The notes beneath the pieces were generated by a model, which was given only the letters and a program-made list of their open reading frames with translations, had not been told where the DNA came from and made no database searches. Shown piece by piece: positions 45,904-56,649 of a DNA stretch of 64,000 nucleotides. Source of the DNA: Hymenopellis radicata (lineage: Eukaryota; Basidiomycota; Agaricomycetes; Agaricales; Physalacriaceae); the NCBI GenBank assembly GCA_015501595.1, contig JADNRX010000248.1, positions 18,307 to 82,306 of the forward strand, written 5' to 3'. The position numbers were made by a program, and so were the translations under genes. Within the stretch, counting starts at the first letter, position 1; every line of letters begins with the position of its first letter.

Positions 45904-46093
45904 TGTGTAGGGGATGCAAGTGTGTTTTGCCAATGGCACGATATGATACTGGATTTCATAATGCATAGAGATGTACGATATGTTAATGCTCAATGATATC
46001 TACCAGGTCAAGCGTAAATAAAATCTTGGCAAGGCCGGAAGATGCCGAAATCTCTTGTTCAGTAACCATCATCTTGTCATCCGCTTCGACGAT

Positions 46094-47123
46094 ATGGATG
46101 CATCGGGACTTGCACCTTTCCCAGATATTCCAATTGATATTGCGCGTTTACTGTTCGAAACAGCTGCTTGGGAGCATCGTCCTACCGCGCGTAGTCTGGT
46201 GCTCGTCTCGAAAGTCGTTCGACAGTGGTGAGTTGCGGCTGGACTGTTTTTGTATCTTCCTGACCGTGTATCATAGGATTGAACCCATGCTATACTATTC
46301 CGTCGCTCTTTGCACGAGCTCGAATCTCGTGGCATTCCATTACTCGATATTCTCGCGCAACGACGACGCGTTCTTCTCACGCACAGTCAAAGTGCTTTGC
46401 ATCGGGAACCGTGACACTGGCGCCCTCGCATCTTTAATTCATCCTGCCGAGCAGATTTGGACGTGTGCGAGGGCTGTCTTGGAAGTATGCACTGGTGTGC
46501 AGCGTCTGGCGATCTGGCTCATCGGCCGTGAGCTGGAGTTGCGCCATTTACCTGCCGTCAGCGGCTGCCTACGCCCGACTCACATGTCCCTACTTGATCT
46601 AACGGACTACGGGTGGCACTCCAGACAAGAATGTGTCGAAATCTTGCCGAGGTCTTTGACGCACTTGAACTTGGATTGCGAGAACCACGACGATATAGAA
46701 GAAATTCCGTGGCAGGAAATCTTTGCGCGGTGTCCTAATCTTGCCCATATCATCATTTCTGGTCATGCAGTATCCGAAAACTTCGAATCAGGGGAGCTTT
46801 TCTCGCTGGTCATAGCACCCCTCATACCAGAATTGCCAGACACTGTAACGACGCTGTGTATAATGTGTGATCCTTCAGAGAGGGTCAGTCTGTTTCAAGA
46901 TCAATTGGACTCCATTGCCAATGCATCGGATCGAATTGTGGTGGTCTCTGAGGACATTAGTTTTCGCGGACAAGTTTGTGGCCTATATGTCTTTGAGAAG
47001 GAGCACACCTTTGACTCTGAATGGGGGAGCTGGAGGGGCGAGGATACTTGGGAACTTGTAGAGAAGTGTGTCGCAGAGCGGAAAAGAAAACGCTACGATG
47101 AGCGCAATACCGAGATGTGTTAA
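46094..47123 (+). CDS. F-box gene 1, arm B copy
   Basis: Exons 46094-46227 and 46277-47123. The F-box begins at the start (MDASGLAPFPDIPIDIARLL), followed by FETAAWEHRPTARSLVLVSK. After a GTGAGT...TAG intron the frame is open through IEPMLYYSVALCTSSNLVAF, ARCPNLAHIIISGHAVSENF and HTFDSEWGSWRGEDTWELVE to a Lys/Arg-rich tail. The closest relative is the arm A copy at 25016-26051. An 8-base difference just before the ATG breaks the frame of the upstream in-frame ATG and supports this start. The protein has about 326 residues; presumed ubiquitin-ligase substrate receptor. Confidence 0.77.
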
Positions 47124-47624
47124 TTTACCAATAGTAATCTGATACAGCAAGTGGTGTGAGTTTATGAACGATCCTGTCGGTACGCGGCGAAGCGCGTCGT
47201 CGGGCGCATTTTAAGCGTCGAGCTCTAGAACTTGCAGAGAAGTGTAATGTGGAAGAAAACACTTAGCCAAACGCAATGTGGATACATCTTTTCTTACAAC
47301 CCTCACTGGCATGAGCTCAATCAACACACTGACGAATTTGATAGCATCTCGGTACCTTGGCACGTCGCACTAGGAGAAAGTTGTAGATGATGAATGGCGA
47401 TGGTTTGAGTTGGGTGTGAGCCTCTCAAAGAAGCATGTGTTGTCTTTTAGAGGCGGCTTTTCCTATGGCAAGATATGATACTGTAAATGTATAATCACAG
47501 TCGAACTTAATGACGTTCACTAAGAGTCAGACGAATGCAGAGGGCAAGCTTGAATATTTCTTATGCCTTGCAGGACCGGAAGATGCCGAGATCACTTACC
47601 TAGCAACCACCATCACCCATTCCG

Positions 47625-48621
47625 ATGGCATACCTTCGACTTTCACCGTTTCCGGATATACCCATTGATATTGCGCGTTTAATTTTCGAAACAGCTGCTT
47701 GGGATCATGGTACAACTGCGTATAGTCTGGTTCTCGTCTCCAAAGATGTCCGAGAATGGCGAGTGGCGTTTGAATGACTTCCTTGTATTCCTAATTGTGT
47801 GTTGTAGGATTGACCCCATCCTGTATCACTCTGTCGCTCTTTGCACGGGATCGCAACTCGTAGCATTCCGCGACTCGATGATCTCACGCAACGACAGCGT
47901 GTTCTTCTCGCGCGCTGTCAAAGTTCTTTGCATTGGGGACCGTTCCACCGGCATCCTTAAATATCCGGACCCTCCGGTGGATGACATGTGGCTGCAGGCA
48001 AGAGCTGTCTTAAAAGCGTGTACAGGTGTGAAGTGTCTGGCGGTGTGGCTCGGTGGCTATGATAAGGCGTTGCATCATTTGACTGGCGCTGGCAGTAGTG
48101 GCCGCCTTCGTCCGACTCATATGTCCCTAATTGATATAGCGAAGCACTGCTGGCACGGTGGACTGGACGTCCTCCCGAACTCTTTGACACACCTGAATTT
48201 GGACTGCGAAAGCAACCAGGACATTGAAGATATTTCGTGGCAGGAAATCTTTGCGCGCTGTCCTGACCTTGCGCATATTAGCCTTTCTGGTAATGCAGTC
48301 CGCGAAAGCTCCGACGACAGCGAGCTTTTCTCTATCGTGTCACCCGTCATGTCGCAATTGCCAGTCACTGTCGCGACGTTCACTATGGTCATTGCCCGTG
48401 ACCCCGATTGCCAGGAGACAGTTCGTATGCTCGAGCAGTTAGCCACCATTTCCGAGTCTTCGGATCGATTCGTGATGGTCTCTCATGACATTAGTCCGCA
48501 CAAACAGATTCGTGGCCTCCACGTCTTCGAGAAGAAGCACACCTTTGGTCTGAATGGGGGAGTTGGAGAGGCGAGGATACTTGGGATCTTGCACAGAAGT
48601 GCGTCGCTACCCGGAAAATAA
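47625..48621 (+). CDS. F-box gene 2, arm B copy
   Basis: Exons 47625-47758 and 47808-48621, joined by a GC-AG intron. The F-box is MAYLRLSPFPDIPIDIARLI with FETAAWDHGTTAYSLVLVSK. The body reads IDPILYHSVALCTGSQLVAF, LTHLNLDCESNQDIEDISWQ and ARCPDLAHISLSGNAVRESS. Near the end (48546-48552) one base is missing relative to its paralogues (FGLNGG against FDSEWG), so the tail differs and stops at 48621. About 315 residues. This is the better-preserved copy of the broken gene at 23528-24521. Confidence 0.7.
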
Positions 48622-48944
48622 AACATGATAATAAGCGCAATACAGGTATGTGCTCTTCTTATCTCGATGTGTTGACTTACTAACGTGATATAGGAACTGA
48701 CTGAACTTTTCTTTGAAGATGCGCGCAGTGTCTTGGGCTGATTTCTAGTAGTACTCAATATGCGAGTATTTCTCTTTATGAGACATGTTTACATCCCTCA
48801 ACACCCTCCAGATTTACTTCCTCGGAGTCGGAGACAGCGACAGGTTCCGCGGAGGCTTCTGTCTCTAAATATGATCAGTGACCCCTGTTGAAAAGTCTTG
48901 TATGCTGGAAGGGGTCAATTTGCATCTCAATTCTAAACCACATC

Positions 48945-50023
48945 ATGTACACCATCGACGTCGCATCCGAATCTTCAGACTCTCTCGCTTCTTCGTCTGA
49001 GTTTGCTTCCTCATCTTCAGTATATTCTCACCGGCCTGCATCTGAAATCGCCAGCTTCTCCACCTCGTCGCCTCCGACATCACCCACCTCGTCGCCTCCA
49101 ACATCACCCACCTCATCCTCGTTCACCTCGAAGATTGTGTCGTCACTTCGACGAACGTTCAAGCAGAGAAAATCTACACCTCGCCTAACGGTAATGGTCC
49201 AGAGCTGACAACGACGTCTTCCATCAGTCCTACGTTTCCTTCCGTCATTGTCATCGGCAACCCACTTACATCTCTTGATCTTACTTGTAAGAGCGCCAGG
49301 CAATTAGAGAATTTCCTCGCCTCGCTCTCTTATGAATCCTATCCCAACGTCACAAGCCTTGGAAATCCGCTTCCCACCTCTGGAAGAGAAGGATATGCAA
49401 TATACGCACCTGCGCCTTCCTCGGTCGGGATCCGACTTGCCTCCTATAACGAAGGTGTCCCTCTTCGGATGGAATCTGGATCTTGTCAACTGGTTGACTG
49501 CCCACTTTCGGCTAACCCAGTTCCGTCTGGGAGGTGAAAGTCCATGCGACTCGGCGTCTATACAGAAACTCATCGACACCAATATGGAGACCCTTACGGA
49601 TTTGGGATTAGTATTGGGATCGAAGGGTAAGTCGATGCTTCGTCTTTACACGGTGTTGTTGCTGACACATTACTAGACTTCTTCAACCTGTCGTGCATGT
49701 ACAATTTGGAGCACTTCGAAGTGCGAGTCCTTCATCCGGACTCATTCGGCGCGCAAGATACTATCAGAACTGTCAGCAAAGTGCTCCGCTTGAACACGCT
49801 CAAGTCTGTGCGCATTATCCTGGACGAGGCGGAGGACAATCGCATGCCTTTGGAAGTACTTGAAGAGCACACCGGTCCTGACACTTCGGACCAGGGCTTG
49901 CGGACGCTGTTATTTGACTTCGACGATAACTATCTTGTCGCTAAAGATGGGATTGATACGTTGCTGGACGCTTATGATGCTCGTGTAGTTTCCACGATAA
50001 ACAAACGTAATGTTTCTTTCTGA
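48945..50023 (+). CDS. serine-rich, leucine-repeat-like protein (arm B)
   Basis: ATG at 48945 opens the Ser-rich N-terminus MYTIDVASESSDSLASSSEF. A Ser/Thr/Pro tract includes two 24-base repeat units (49061-49108), and a basic SLRRTFKQRKSTPRLTV segment follows. The rest is leucine-rich-repeat-like: PPITKVSLFGWNLDLVNWLT, HFRLTQFRLGG, METLTDLGLVLGSK, then an intron (about 49627-49675) and MYNLEHFEVRVLHPDSFGAQ, VLRLNTLKSVRIILDEAED and LRTLLFDFDDNYLVAKDGID to the stop at 50023. Relative to arm A the frame differs at about 49193 (one base fewer) and about 49365, so the copy may contain errors. No F-box is seen. Function unknown. Confidence 0.6.
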
Positions 50024-50224
50024 ATAATATTCATTTTCGAGGACATATAATGCAGGCGAAAGATTGGAATAGCGAATTAAGAATAAGGATATCGTAAAGA
50101 GGTAAGGCTACAGTTTGGTTTGTACAGTGGTGATGATGGAAACGATGAGAACGAATGTGTCCGGTCCGGGCATGATAAAGAGTGTAGATATGCGAGTATG
50201 AGGGGTGTGGTTGGTGGTGGTAGA

Positions 50225-50759
50225 TCAGAGATAACCACATAGAGCAGCCCATGTTGAGAAACCGGCGACAAGGATGAGAGTAAAGGCGACGAATGCAACC
50301 AGGCATCGTCTCCCCCACTTCAGCTCGGCCCGCCTAATCCTGTCGAGAACGATCTGCTTCTCGGCATCGGTTTTGTCTGGTAGCCATTCCTCGCCTGCGG
50401 CATCCGTGGCGGGCGGAGCGCGTAATGGGGAGGATAGAATGAACATGCCCAGGATCCAGAATGGGGGGAATACTAGAAAGAGAGGTCAGCATAGAAGTTT
50501 AAATGAGGAGTTATGTTTACTTACAGAATCCAAATTTGAACAAGTACATTGCGAGCGTTATAGGCTCGTCCTTTAAGGTGTACTCCGGAGGAGGCAGGGC
50601 CTCGTACTCCACGTATGGAGGCAACTCTGCGGAGATGCGGCGGTCATGACGGCTTTCGCGCGTCTCTGCCGAGAACGAGTATCCAACAGAGGTGAAGGCG
50701 TCCTCAATCGAGCTGCGCGAGGCGTACTCGAGCGAAAGGTTGGAGGATGAGGCAGACAT
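50225..50759 (-). CDS. small integral membrane protein, function unknown
   Basis: Exons 50759-50525 and 50472-50225 join in frame (160 residues). The N-terminal half is Ser-rich and disordered (MSASSSNLSLEYASRSSIED) with a PPYVEYEALPPPEY segment. Two hydrophobic stretches follow: ITLAMYLFKFGFLFPPFWIL and, at the end, CLVAFVAFTLILVAGFSTWA. The charged segment between them holds DAEKQIVLDRIRRAELKWGR. Proteins of this layout recur in agaricomycetes without known function. Confidence 0.72.
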
Positions 50760-52909
50760 TGCGAGTGCAGTGAATAGACGGGTTTCTGACAGAGATAAGA
50801 CTGGCTGATTTCCGCGGGGGAGTTGATGATTCTAACGCCATGATGGCTCGGTTATATACACTTCGAGAGAAAGCAAGCCAATTGATGGGAAGGAAAGAAA
50901 GTTAGCCATAAACGGCAAGTCCATTCAGAACAAACATTCAACAATACTTGCGTCTTGCCATGACAACGATGTCTTTCTCCGCCAATTGGTTTGGTGTCTT
51001 CGCCGAATACAGAAGGAGACACTGTAACATTGACCCACAACCACCTATAAACCGAACAAGAACATAGAGTACAAGGATGCTTTTGGTCTTGTTCTCGTTT
51101 TATTCGCCGGCCTGCCTTTCTTGAACAAGATCTAAGCAGAACAAGGACGATTCGCAGGGATCAAACTCAAACGTACGTACGTCGTCTCCGTTAGATCTGA
51201 ACAACTCTATCCTGATACAAGGCCGCAGCTTGATTCGATTCGGACCCAATATAGGACCGAAAAGTGTGGCGGAATGCAGTCACTCGCCTGTTCTTTGCAT
51301 GGTTTCCTTTCCTCCGTCCCCAGCATGGTGCCACGAGCATCCCTATCGTGGTACCGAGACTCGAGGACAGGATACCCATTCCCAACATGTCGCGACGATT
51401 GTTTATTCCTCTAGCTCATCATCATCTGGTTGTCGCGACAGAAGAACATATAGATCCGGCGCCAACTTTGATTCATCTCAGAATATTACACGTACTCGCT
51501 GGAACATTCAAGGACTCTGTTTTAATGTGCTGAAGGCTAACATGAACTGGGTCAACCTCTGCTGTCTAGCACCCACACACACCTCGCGGCTTCTGGGTTC
51601 CTTCAGTCGTGCCAGTCCATCGGCGTGGAGCACGAGTTTATCGTGCAAGTTGCAGCCGACATCGCTTCCTGACCAAGATCGTTTTCCGATACCGACCGAG
51701 CTCCATCTCCTTTCATTTATGCCTGTTCATTGGTTCATCAAATTGCATGAAATTATAAGACCCTAGACGTAGCACCAGCACGACACACGTTGGGGTCTAG
51801 TCACTCCTCGTGTAAGCCGTGCGTAAGCTCTCCCAGGAATCCGCGGTTGACGGGGTTCTCTCTCCTGGATGAGCGCAGATTCTATGATTGATCCCTCGAC
51901 CCTTCGACGCCCATGAAGGAGCAAGCCGAGATTGATCTGGCTTTGGACATTAGTCCGTGCCGCTCTATTAACGGTGTGTGCGAATCCTTGTCTGAGTTTC
52001 TGATGATGGTGTTTATACTTAGGATACTGATTTACGGCAATGTTCACGACCAGAACACTGATGTCTAGTCCGATCACAGTTGAATAGGATGCACCCTCAC
52101 TCCAGATGGAGTCGCAGTCTTCAACAGAAATCTCTCGTTTGTAATGGAGAGAACTCCTTCGATGTAGCAGGGAAGGTCACGATAGCAGGCCTAGGACTAG
52201 AGCACAAGGCACCGTTCCGCAAAAGCGTCTTCTTGGATTCATCTGGGCAAGTTCAGACCTGTCGGCGCGGTACTACGATGCATATACTCCGCCTTTATCC
52301 TGGTTGTTTGACGAATCGCTACGGCACCAGAGTCCCCAAACGCTGGCGCTATGGACCATGGACGCATGCCTCCGCCGGCGCAAAAGCCCCACGTTTACGA
52401 ACCTCTTCGTATTGCTCTTGCGTCTCGTCCTTGGCCGAACAAGCTACCATCAACGGAAGCTGCACCGCGCCGTTGGCATTACAATTTACCGAGTCACGGC
52501 GAGTGTATCCCCATATTGTTGCTGTAGCAAGTGCTGATTTCCCTCTGTGGATTGCAGACGGTTATAAGCTTCAAGGTCAACTGCGTTCGTTGTATAAACT
52601 CAAGACTAAAGCCCACTTCTGCGGACCAGACTATAAAATGCCGCCTTGCTGACGGGTCTAAAAAAATGCGATGTTGACATTCTCCCGCATTTTGAGGTAC
52701 TGTCTAGGAGATCACGCTAAGCGCCGTTGACGTCGCATTTTCTAGTATAATCAGCATCATTATCAAGTCGCGTGTCAGCAAAAGGGCAGGGTAACCTCTG
52801 GACCACTGACTTAGAGTCCCTCATTCTCTCATCGCCCATGAAGACCGCACACTGGAATGGATTACACTTCTACTGGGCGTCTAGAGTCGACTGAGTTTGA
52901 ACAGAGTCG
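50760..52909. other. 2.1 kb without a recognised gene
   Basis: Long but motif-free frames (51230-51766 and 52080-52652 on plus, 51763-52077 on minus) have the irregular composition of chance ORFs. I see no splice pattern or family. Confidence 0.4.
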
Positions 52910-52917
52910 TATAAAAG
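52910..52917 (+). promoter_or_regulatory. TATA box of secreted-protein gene
   Basis: TATAAAAG 84 bases upstream of the ATG at 53001. Confidence 0.55.
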
Positions 52918-53000
52918 AGAACGAAGGCGTTGGGTTTACTCTCAAGTTCTACATCTCTTCAGGACTCCCAGTACTTATAAAATAGTACGCGCTCCAGCCG

Positions 53001-53471
53001 ATGATGATGCTTCGACATACTCAACCCACTCCTCTAGTGCAATTCTCTAGTCTCTTCGCTGCTCTTATTATGGCTGTCGTCGTTGATAGCGCGATGGTCC
53101 AGTTCTCGACTGGCTTGAACTGTCAGTCGTTCTCGGAAACTTACCAAGGCAGCTGCAACTTCTGCTCTGACCCGCCTGGCGGTAAGGCATTTTTCGCTTG
53201 TTATCTCTCGAACGCCGCACTCATGACACTGCAGACTGGAGCTCGGTTTTGTTTTCCGGCATCGATAGCTCCAATCGTGTTACGGTGCACAACCAGAACG
53301 GGTGCACCTCCGCCTCGCAGGTTGGGCAAGGTTACGGGCCTGCCTGCTGGAACCAAGGCGCCACTAAACTTCGTTCCGCTTGGGTGGCTTGTCCCGGTCA
53401 GAAGTGGGTATTTCGTTGGAGTACGCACACAGACCAGTTTGATGATATATTGTGAACAGGCTTACCGATAA
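53001..53471 (+). CDS. small secreted cysteine-rich protein
   Basis: Exons 53001-53181, 53235-53407 and 53460-53471 give 121 residues. The N-terminus (MMMLRHTQPTPLVQFSSLFA) leads into a hydrophobic core and a likely cleavage site near VVVDSA, so the protein should be secreted. The mature part has six cysteines (GLNC, GSC, NFC, NGC, PAC, VAC), rich in Ser, Gly, Asn and Gln, with aromatic patches such as WNQGATKLRSAW. Introns are GT-AG and 52-53 bases long. No family recognised. The size, signal peptide and even cysteine number are those of effector-like small secreted proteins, but no function can be claimed. Confidence 0.7.
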   Translation: MMMLRHTQPTPLVQFSSLFAALIMAVVVDSAMVQFSTGLNCQSFSETYQGSCNFCSDPPGGKAFFACYLSNAALMTLQTGARFCFPASIAPIVLRCTTRTGAPPPRRLGKVTGLPAGTKAPLNFVPLGWLVPVRSGYFVGVRTQTSLMIYCEQAYR

Positions 53472-53948
53472 TCAGACCTTCGTTGCGGACGGCGCTGCCA
53501 TTGTTGATGAAAGCCAGTAGTAGTCGATGGTTCAAGTGAACGAACGCAATGGCGGAATTCAACGGTATCGTAATGTAATGTTTGTTGTTTAGGTTTGGAT
53601 ACAAAAAATGCCCCCCCAAATATTGCCCTGAGGCGAAGGCATGTTCGTATGGTCTAAGTATATGGCACTAAGTTCTAACGCATCCCATTCGGAGGGCACA
53701 CGCGGTGTGCCAGCTTCCCGTTGGAGGGACCAGAATGTCAGCAAGTAGTAGAGCTGTTGCACTTATCCAGAATGTTCCTCTCGTGGCTTCTGGCTGTGAC
53801 GAGAACGGTACTGATCGAGATGTTGAGTTTCAGTTGAGACGCGTCACACTCATCAAACTCAATCTTTATCAACTGCTGCAAAACTGCTGCGAACAGCGTT
53901 GTGGATGTAGCCTGAGCGCTTAACGTTGAACTTCCACTGCCTGGTGCC
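53472..53948. other. intergenic
   Basis: No gene recognised between the secreted-protein gene and the tandem trio. Confidence 0.5.
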
Positions 53949-54735
53949 ATGCTGCTTCGTCCTCCTCTTTCTAGAGTCGCTTCCGTTATGTTGCGCAATA
54001 CAGCAACATTGGGACGATCGAAGCAAACCATGCGTAGAGTCCTCATCACTGGCACGCGAAATGTTCATACGACTGGGCCAGCTCCCAAAGAGTCTTGGAA
54101 GCAGAAGTTCAAAAACCATCCGAAAACAGTCATTGGTTTGACAGGTAGGTTTCTCCCCACGTATGTATACTCTATCTCCTAAATCGACATTATCATAGTT
54201 ACGTCTCTACTTATCCTTTTCATGGTAAAAGGTTACTACCAACGACGTCAAGGTTGGAGAGACGAAAATCACCCACGTATCATACTCGCCGGCCTCACTG
54301 CTCGAACCTTCTGGCACATTGACCAGACCCTGTTCGCATCCACCGACTTCTCATCCTTCGAGTCTACCATGGCGTATTTCAAAGTCTGCGTTCTTGTCTC
54401 TTCATGGGTGATGCAGGAGCGCCACACGTATGCAGCTCCTCGCAATCCTATCATACAGGCGGAGGACATCGCCACTCTCCGTGACCGCGACAAGATAGAG
54501 GCCAAGTTCGCTGCGCTGCTTGCGATGCCTGAAGGACAGACCAAGGCACTGTATCACAGCAAAGTGCGGTTGGCGTGCATGGATATTTTCAAATGCTTTA
54601 TCGCGGGATGAGATTGATGTCCTGTGTAACAAGGATTTGAAGGAATCAACACAGGAGGAGAGGATGGTGGTAGCTGGGATTGGGTTCGGCACGAATATGT
54701 TGATTAGGATGGCTTGGTGGGGATGTCCGGTTTAG
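53949..54735 (+). pseudogene. tandem trio member 1, 17-base deletion
   Basis: Exons 53949-54144 and 54199 onward. The N-terminus (MLLRPPLSRVASVMLRNTAT) is basic and lacks acids, like a mitochondrial presequence. After the intron a short hydrophobic stretch (VTSLLILFMV) precedes the family body: NHPRIILAGLTARTFWHIDQ, FASTDFSSFESTMAYFKVCV, then AEDIATLRDRDKIEAKFAAL. At about 54575-54590, 17 bases are missing relative to member 3. The frame then hits a stop at 54611, while the expected C-terminus (ALSRDEIDVLCNKDLKES, GIGFGTNMLIRMAWW) is readable to 54735 in another frame. The gene may be a recent pseudogene or make a protein lacking its last 55 residues. No function known. Confidence 0.65.
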
Positions 54736-54871
54736 AATGGACGTACGCACCTGGCCGGCTCGTACTGCGAGGATGCATGATGTCGGTTGTCGGTCCGACG
54801 GCATCTTGACACGGATCAAGCATCCCTTGAACCCCGACTACATGCTTCCCTGACCAGGTGGATGCCCCTCC

Positions 54872-55659
54872 ATGCTCTTCCGATACCCAATGTACAGATG
54901 GACTGCACAGACAGTCCGCAGGACTCGAAGTCAAGTCGCCCCTTTCAATTTGACTCGATCGTCCATTCGACGTACCAGCACGAACGCAACCCAATCCTTC
55001 CTTCGACGTACATTCTATAAGGCTGATGGATCTCGAAATAAAACTGCTATTGCTGTGTTTGTTTTCGGTACGTCTCTCTTTACTTGCGTGTCCAGTCTTC
55101 TGACAAAATCCAAGGCACGATTAGCACAATAGGGGGCGGATTCAGCTATTACTCTTTTCGCTGGATTCAAAGCGATCCTAGAATCGTTGCCGCTGGGGTC
55201 ATAGCTAGGACCCTCCATCACATTGACCAACAAGCCTTCGCCTCGACCGACTTCTCTGACTTTGCGTCAACCATGGCGTACTTCAAAGCCTGTGTGCTGG
55301 TCACCGAATGGATTGCCCCCTATGGCAGCGTGGCCGCGATCCTCTGGTACCCGGAATCCGGTCGATTACAGGCAGAGGACGTCGCCCCCTTCCGCGGCGA
55401 GATTGACGCGAAATTCGACGCGTTGATGGCGATGCCGGAGGGCCACGCGAAGGAGTCGGTGCATAGACGCGTACGCACGGCTTGCATGAGTGTGCATGAT
55501 TTCCTGGCGAGCTTCGCGAATCTATCAGAGACCGCGATAGAGACGATATGCACTAAACCGATTTCGGAGCTGACTGACAATGAGAGGATGATTATTGTGG
55601 GGATTGGGTTCGGGACTAGTGTCTTGATACGCATTGCTTGGTGGCGACTGCGAGTGTAA
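54872..55659 (+). CDS. tandem trio member 2, putative mitochondrial membrane protein
   Basis: Exons 54872-55067 and 55115-55659 (about 246 residues). The N-terminus (MLFRYPMYRWTAQTVRRTRS) is Arg-rich without acids, a likely mitochondrial presequence. One hydrophobic segment (TAIAVFVFGTISTIGGGFSY) spans the intron. The body shares the trio's pattern: DPRIVAAGVIARTLHHIDQQ, FASTDFSDFASTMAYFKACV, AEDVAPFRGEIDAKFDALMA and a C-terminal GIGFGTSVLIRIAWW. The intron sits at the same place and phase as in members 1 and 3. It is the most divergent member. Mitochondrial location is inferred; function unknown. Confidence 0.72.
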
Positions 55660-55867
55660 CGTACTCGTAAAGGAATAAGCCAGATATCGTCAGCGCTGAA
55701 GTAGCCGGCCGGACCCCAAATATATTTATATTTAGAACTCTCATGCCGCTGCCAAAGCCACAGCCGCGGCGACGCGTTTACTTGGCTCAAACCTCCACGT
55801 ACTTACGGCGCGTACAAGGCGGTATACAGAGATCTCCGGATGTGGCATCAACCTTCTACTAGCTGCT

Positions 55868-56649
55868 ATGCTGTCTCGCAATCTGCTCCTTAGAACCGCG
55901 TCTACGCCGCGACGTAGCCAAGCCCCCCTTACGGCTGGCGCAAAATACCTCCACGCCAGTAATCAAGCTCCTAGATACTCTTCGAAAGAGAGACTCAAGC
56001 GTGGAGATGTGATGCTTCAGAAAAATGTTCTTGGCTTTGCGGGTATGTTTACTCAATGTTTCCATTTGACCACATATCAGTGGACTAACATCTCTACGAA
56101 GCTGCTTTTATAATTGGTGGCGCAGTTGTCTGGAGCAGATATTCGTTCCGCAGCAACGAAGACGACCCGCGTATCATGTTTGCAAGTGTCGTCGCCAAAA
56201 GCCTGTGGCACATCGACAGAACAGCATTCGCTTCCACCGACTTCTCTTCTTTCGAGTCCACCATGAGATATTTCCATGCCTGTGTCCTCGTTTTCGAGTG
56301 GGGAAAGCAACAGCATCTTAAACACATAACGGCCCGGGATCGTCTGCAGTTGGAGGATATCGCGACCATTCGCGACCGCGAGAAGATCGACGCCACGTTC
56401 GCTGCGCTGCTGGCGATGCCGGACGGCCAGCAGAAGAGCCTGTATCACATAAAAGTGCGGCTGGCGTGTATGGACATGCACAGGTTCTTCCAGGATTTTA
56501 ATTCTCTGTCGCAAGACGAGATTGAAATTCTGTGCAGCAAACCTGTGAAGGAGCTGACGCAGGATGAGAGGATGGCCGTTTTCGGTATTGGATTTGGCAC
56601 GAACATGTTGGTACGCACTAGCTGGTGGTCTTGCCCGGTACGGCGGTAG
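55868..56649 (+). CDS. tandem trio member 3, putative mitochondrial membrane protein
   Basis: Exons 55868-56042 and 56102-56649 (about 240 residues). The presequence-like start MLSRNLLLRTASTPRRSQAP has a probable cleavage near KYLHAS. One membrane segment (VLGFAGAAFIIGGAVVWSRY) is followed by DPRIMFASVVAKSLWHIDRT, FASTDFSSFESTMRYFHACV, LEDIATIRDREKIDATFAAL, FFQDFNSLSQDEIEILCSKP and GIGFGTNMLVRTSWWS. Complete and free of frame errors, it serves as the reference for the trio. No known domain recognised. Confidence 0.75.

Larger units (their letters stand above)
45662..49570 (+). repeat. inverted duplication, arm B
   Basis: Inverted partner of 22653-26472. It begins at GTCGAGATGGG inside the dehydrogenase sequence and homology ends at CAGAAACT (49563-49570), while the serine-rich gene itself continues to 50023. 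About 19.2 kb separates the arms. Confidence 0.88.

Noticed and set aside
51230..51766. 178-codon open frame on plus strand
   Set aside because: Motif-free and irregular in composition, with a competing antisense frame; no family recognised.
52080..52652. 190-codon open frame on plus strand
   Set aside because: No start context, splice sites, domain or regular composition; overlapping frames are also open. Treated as chance.
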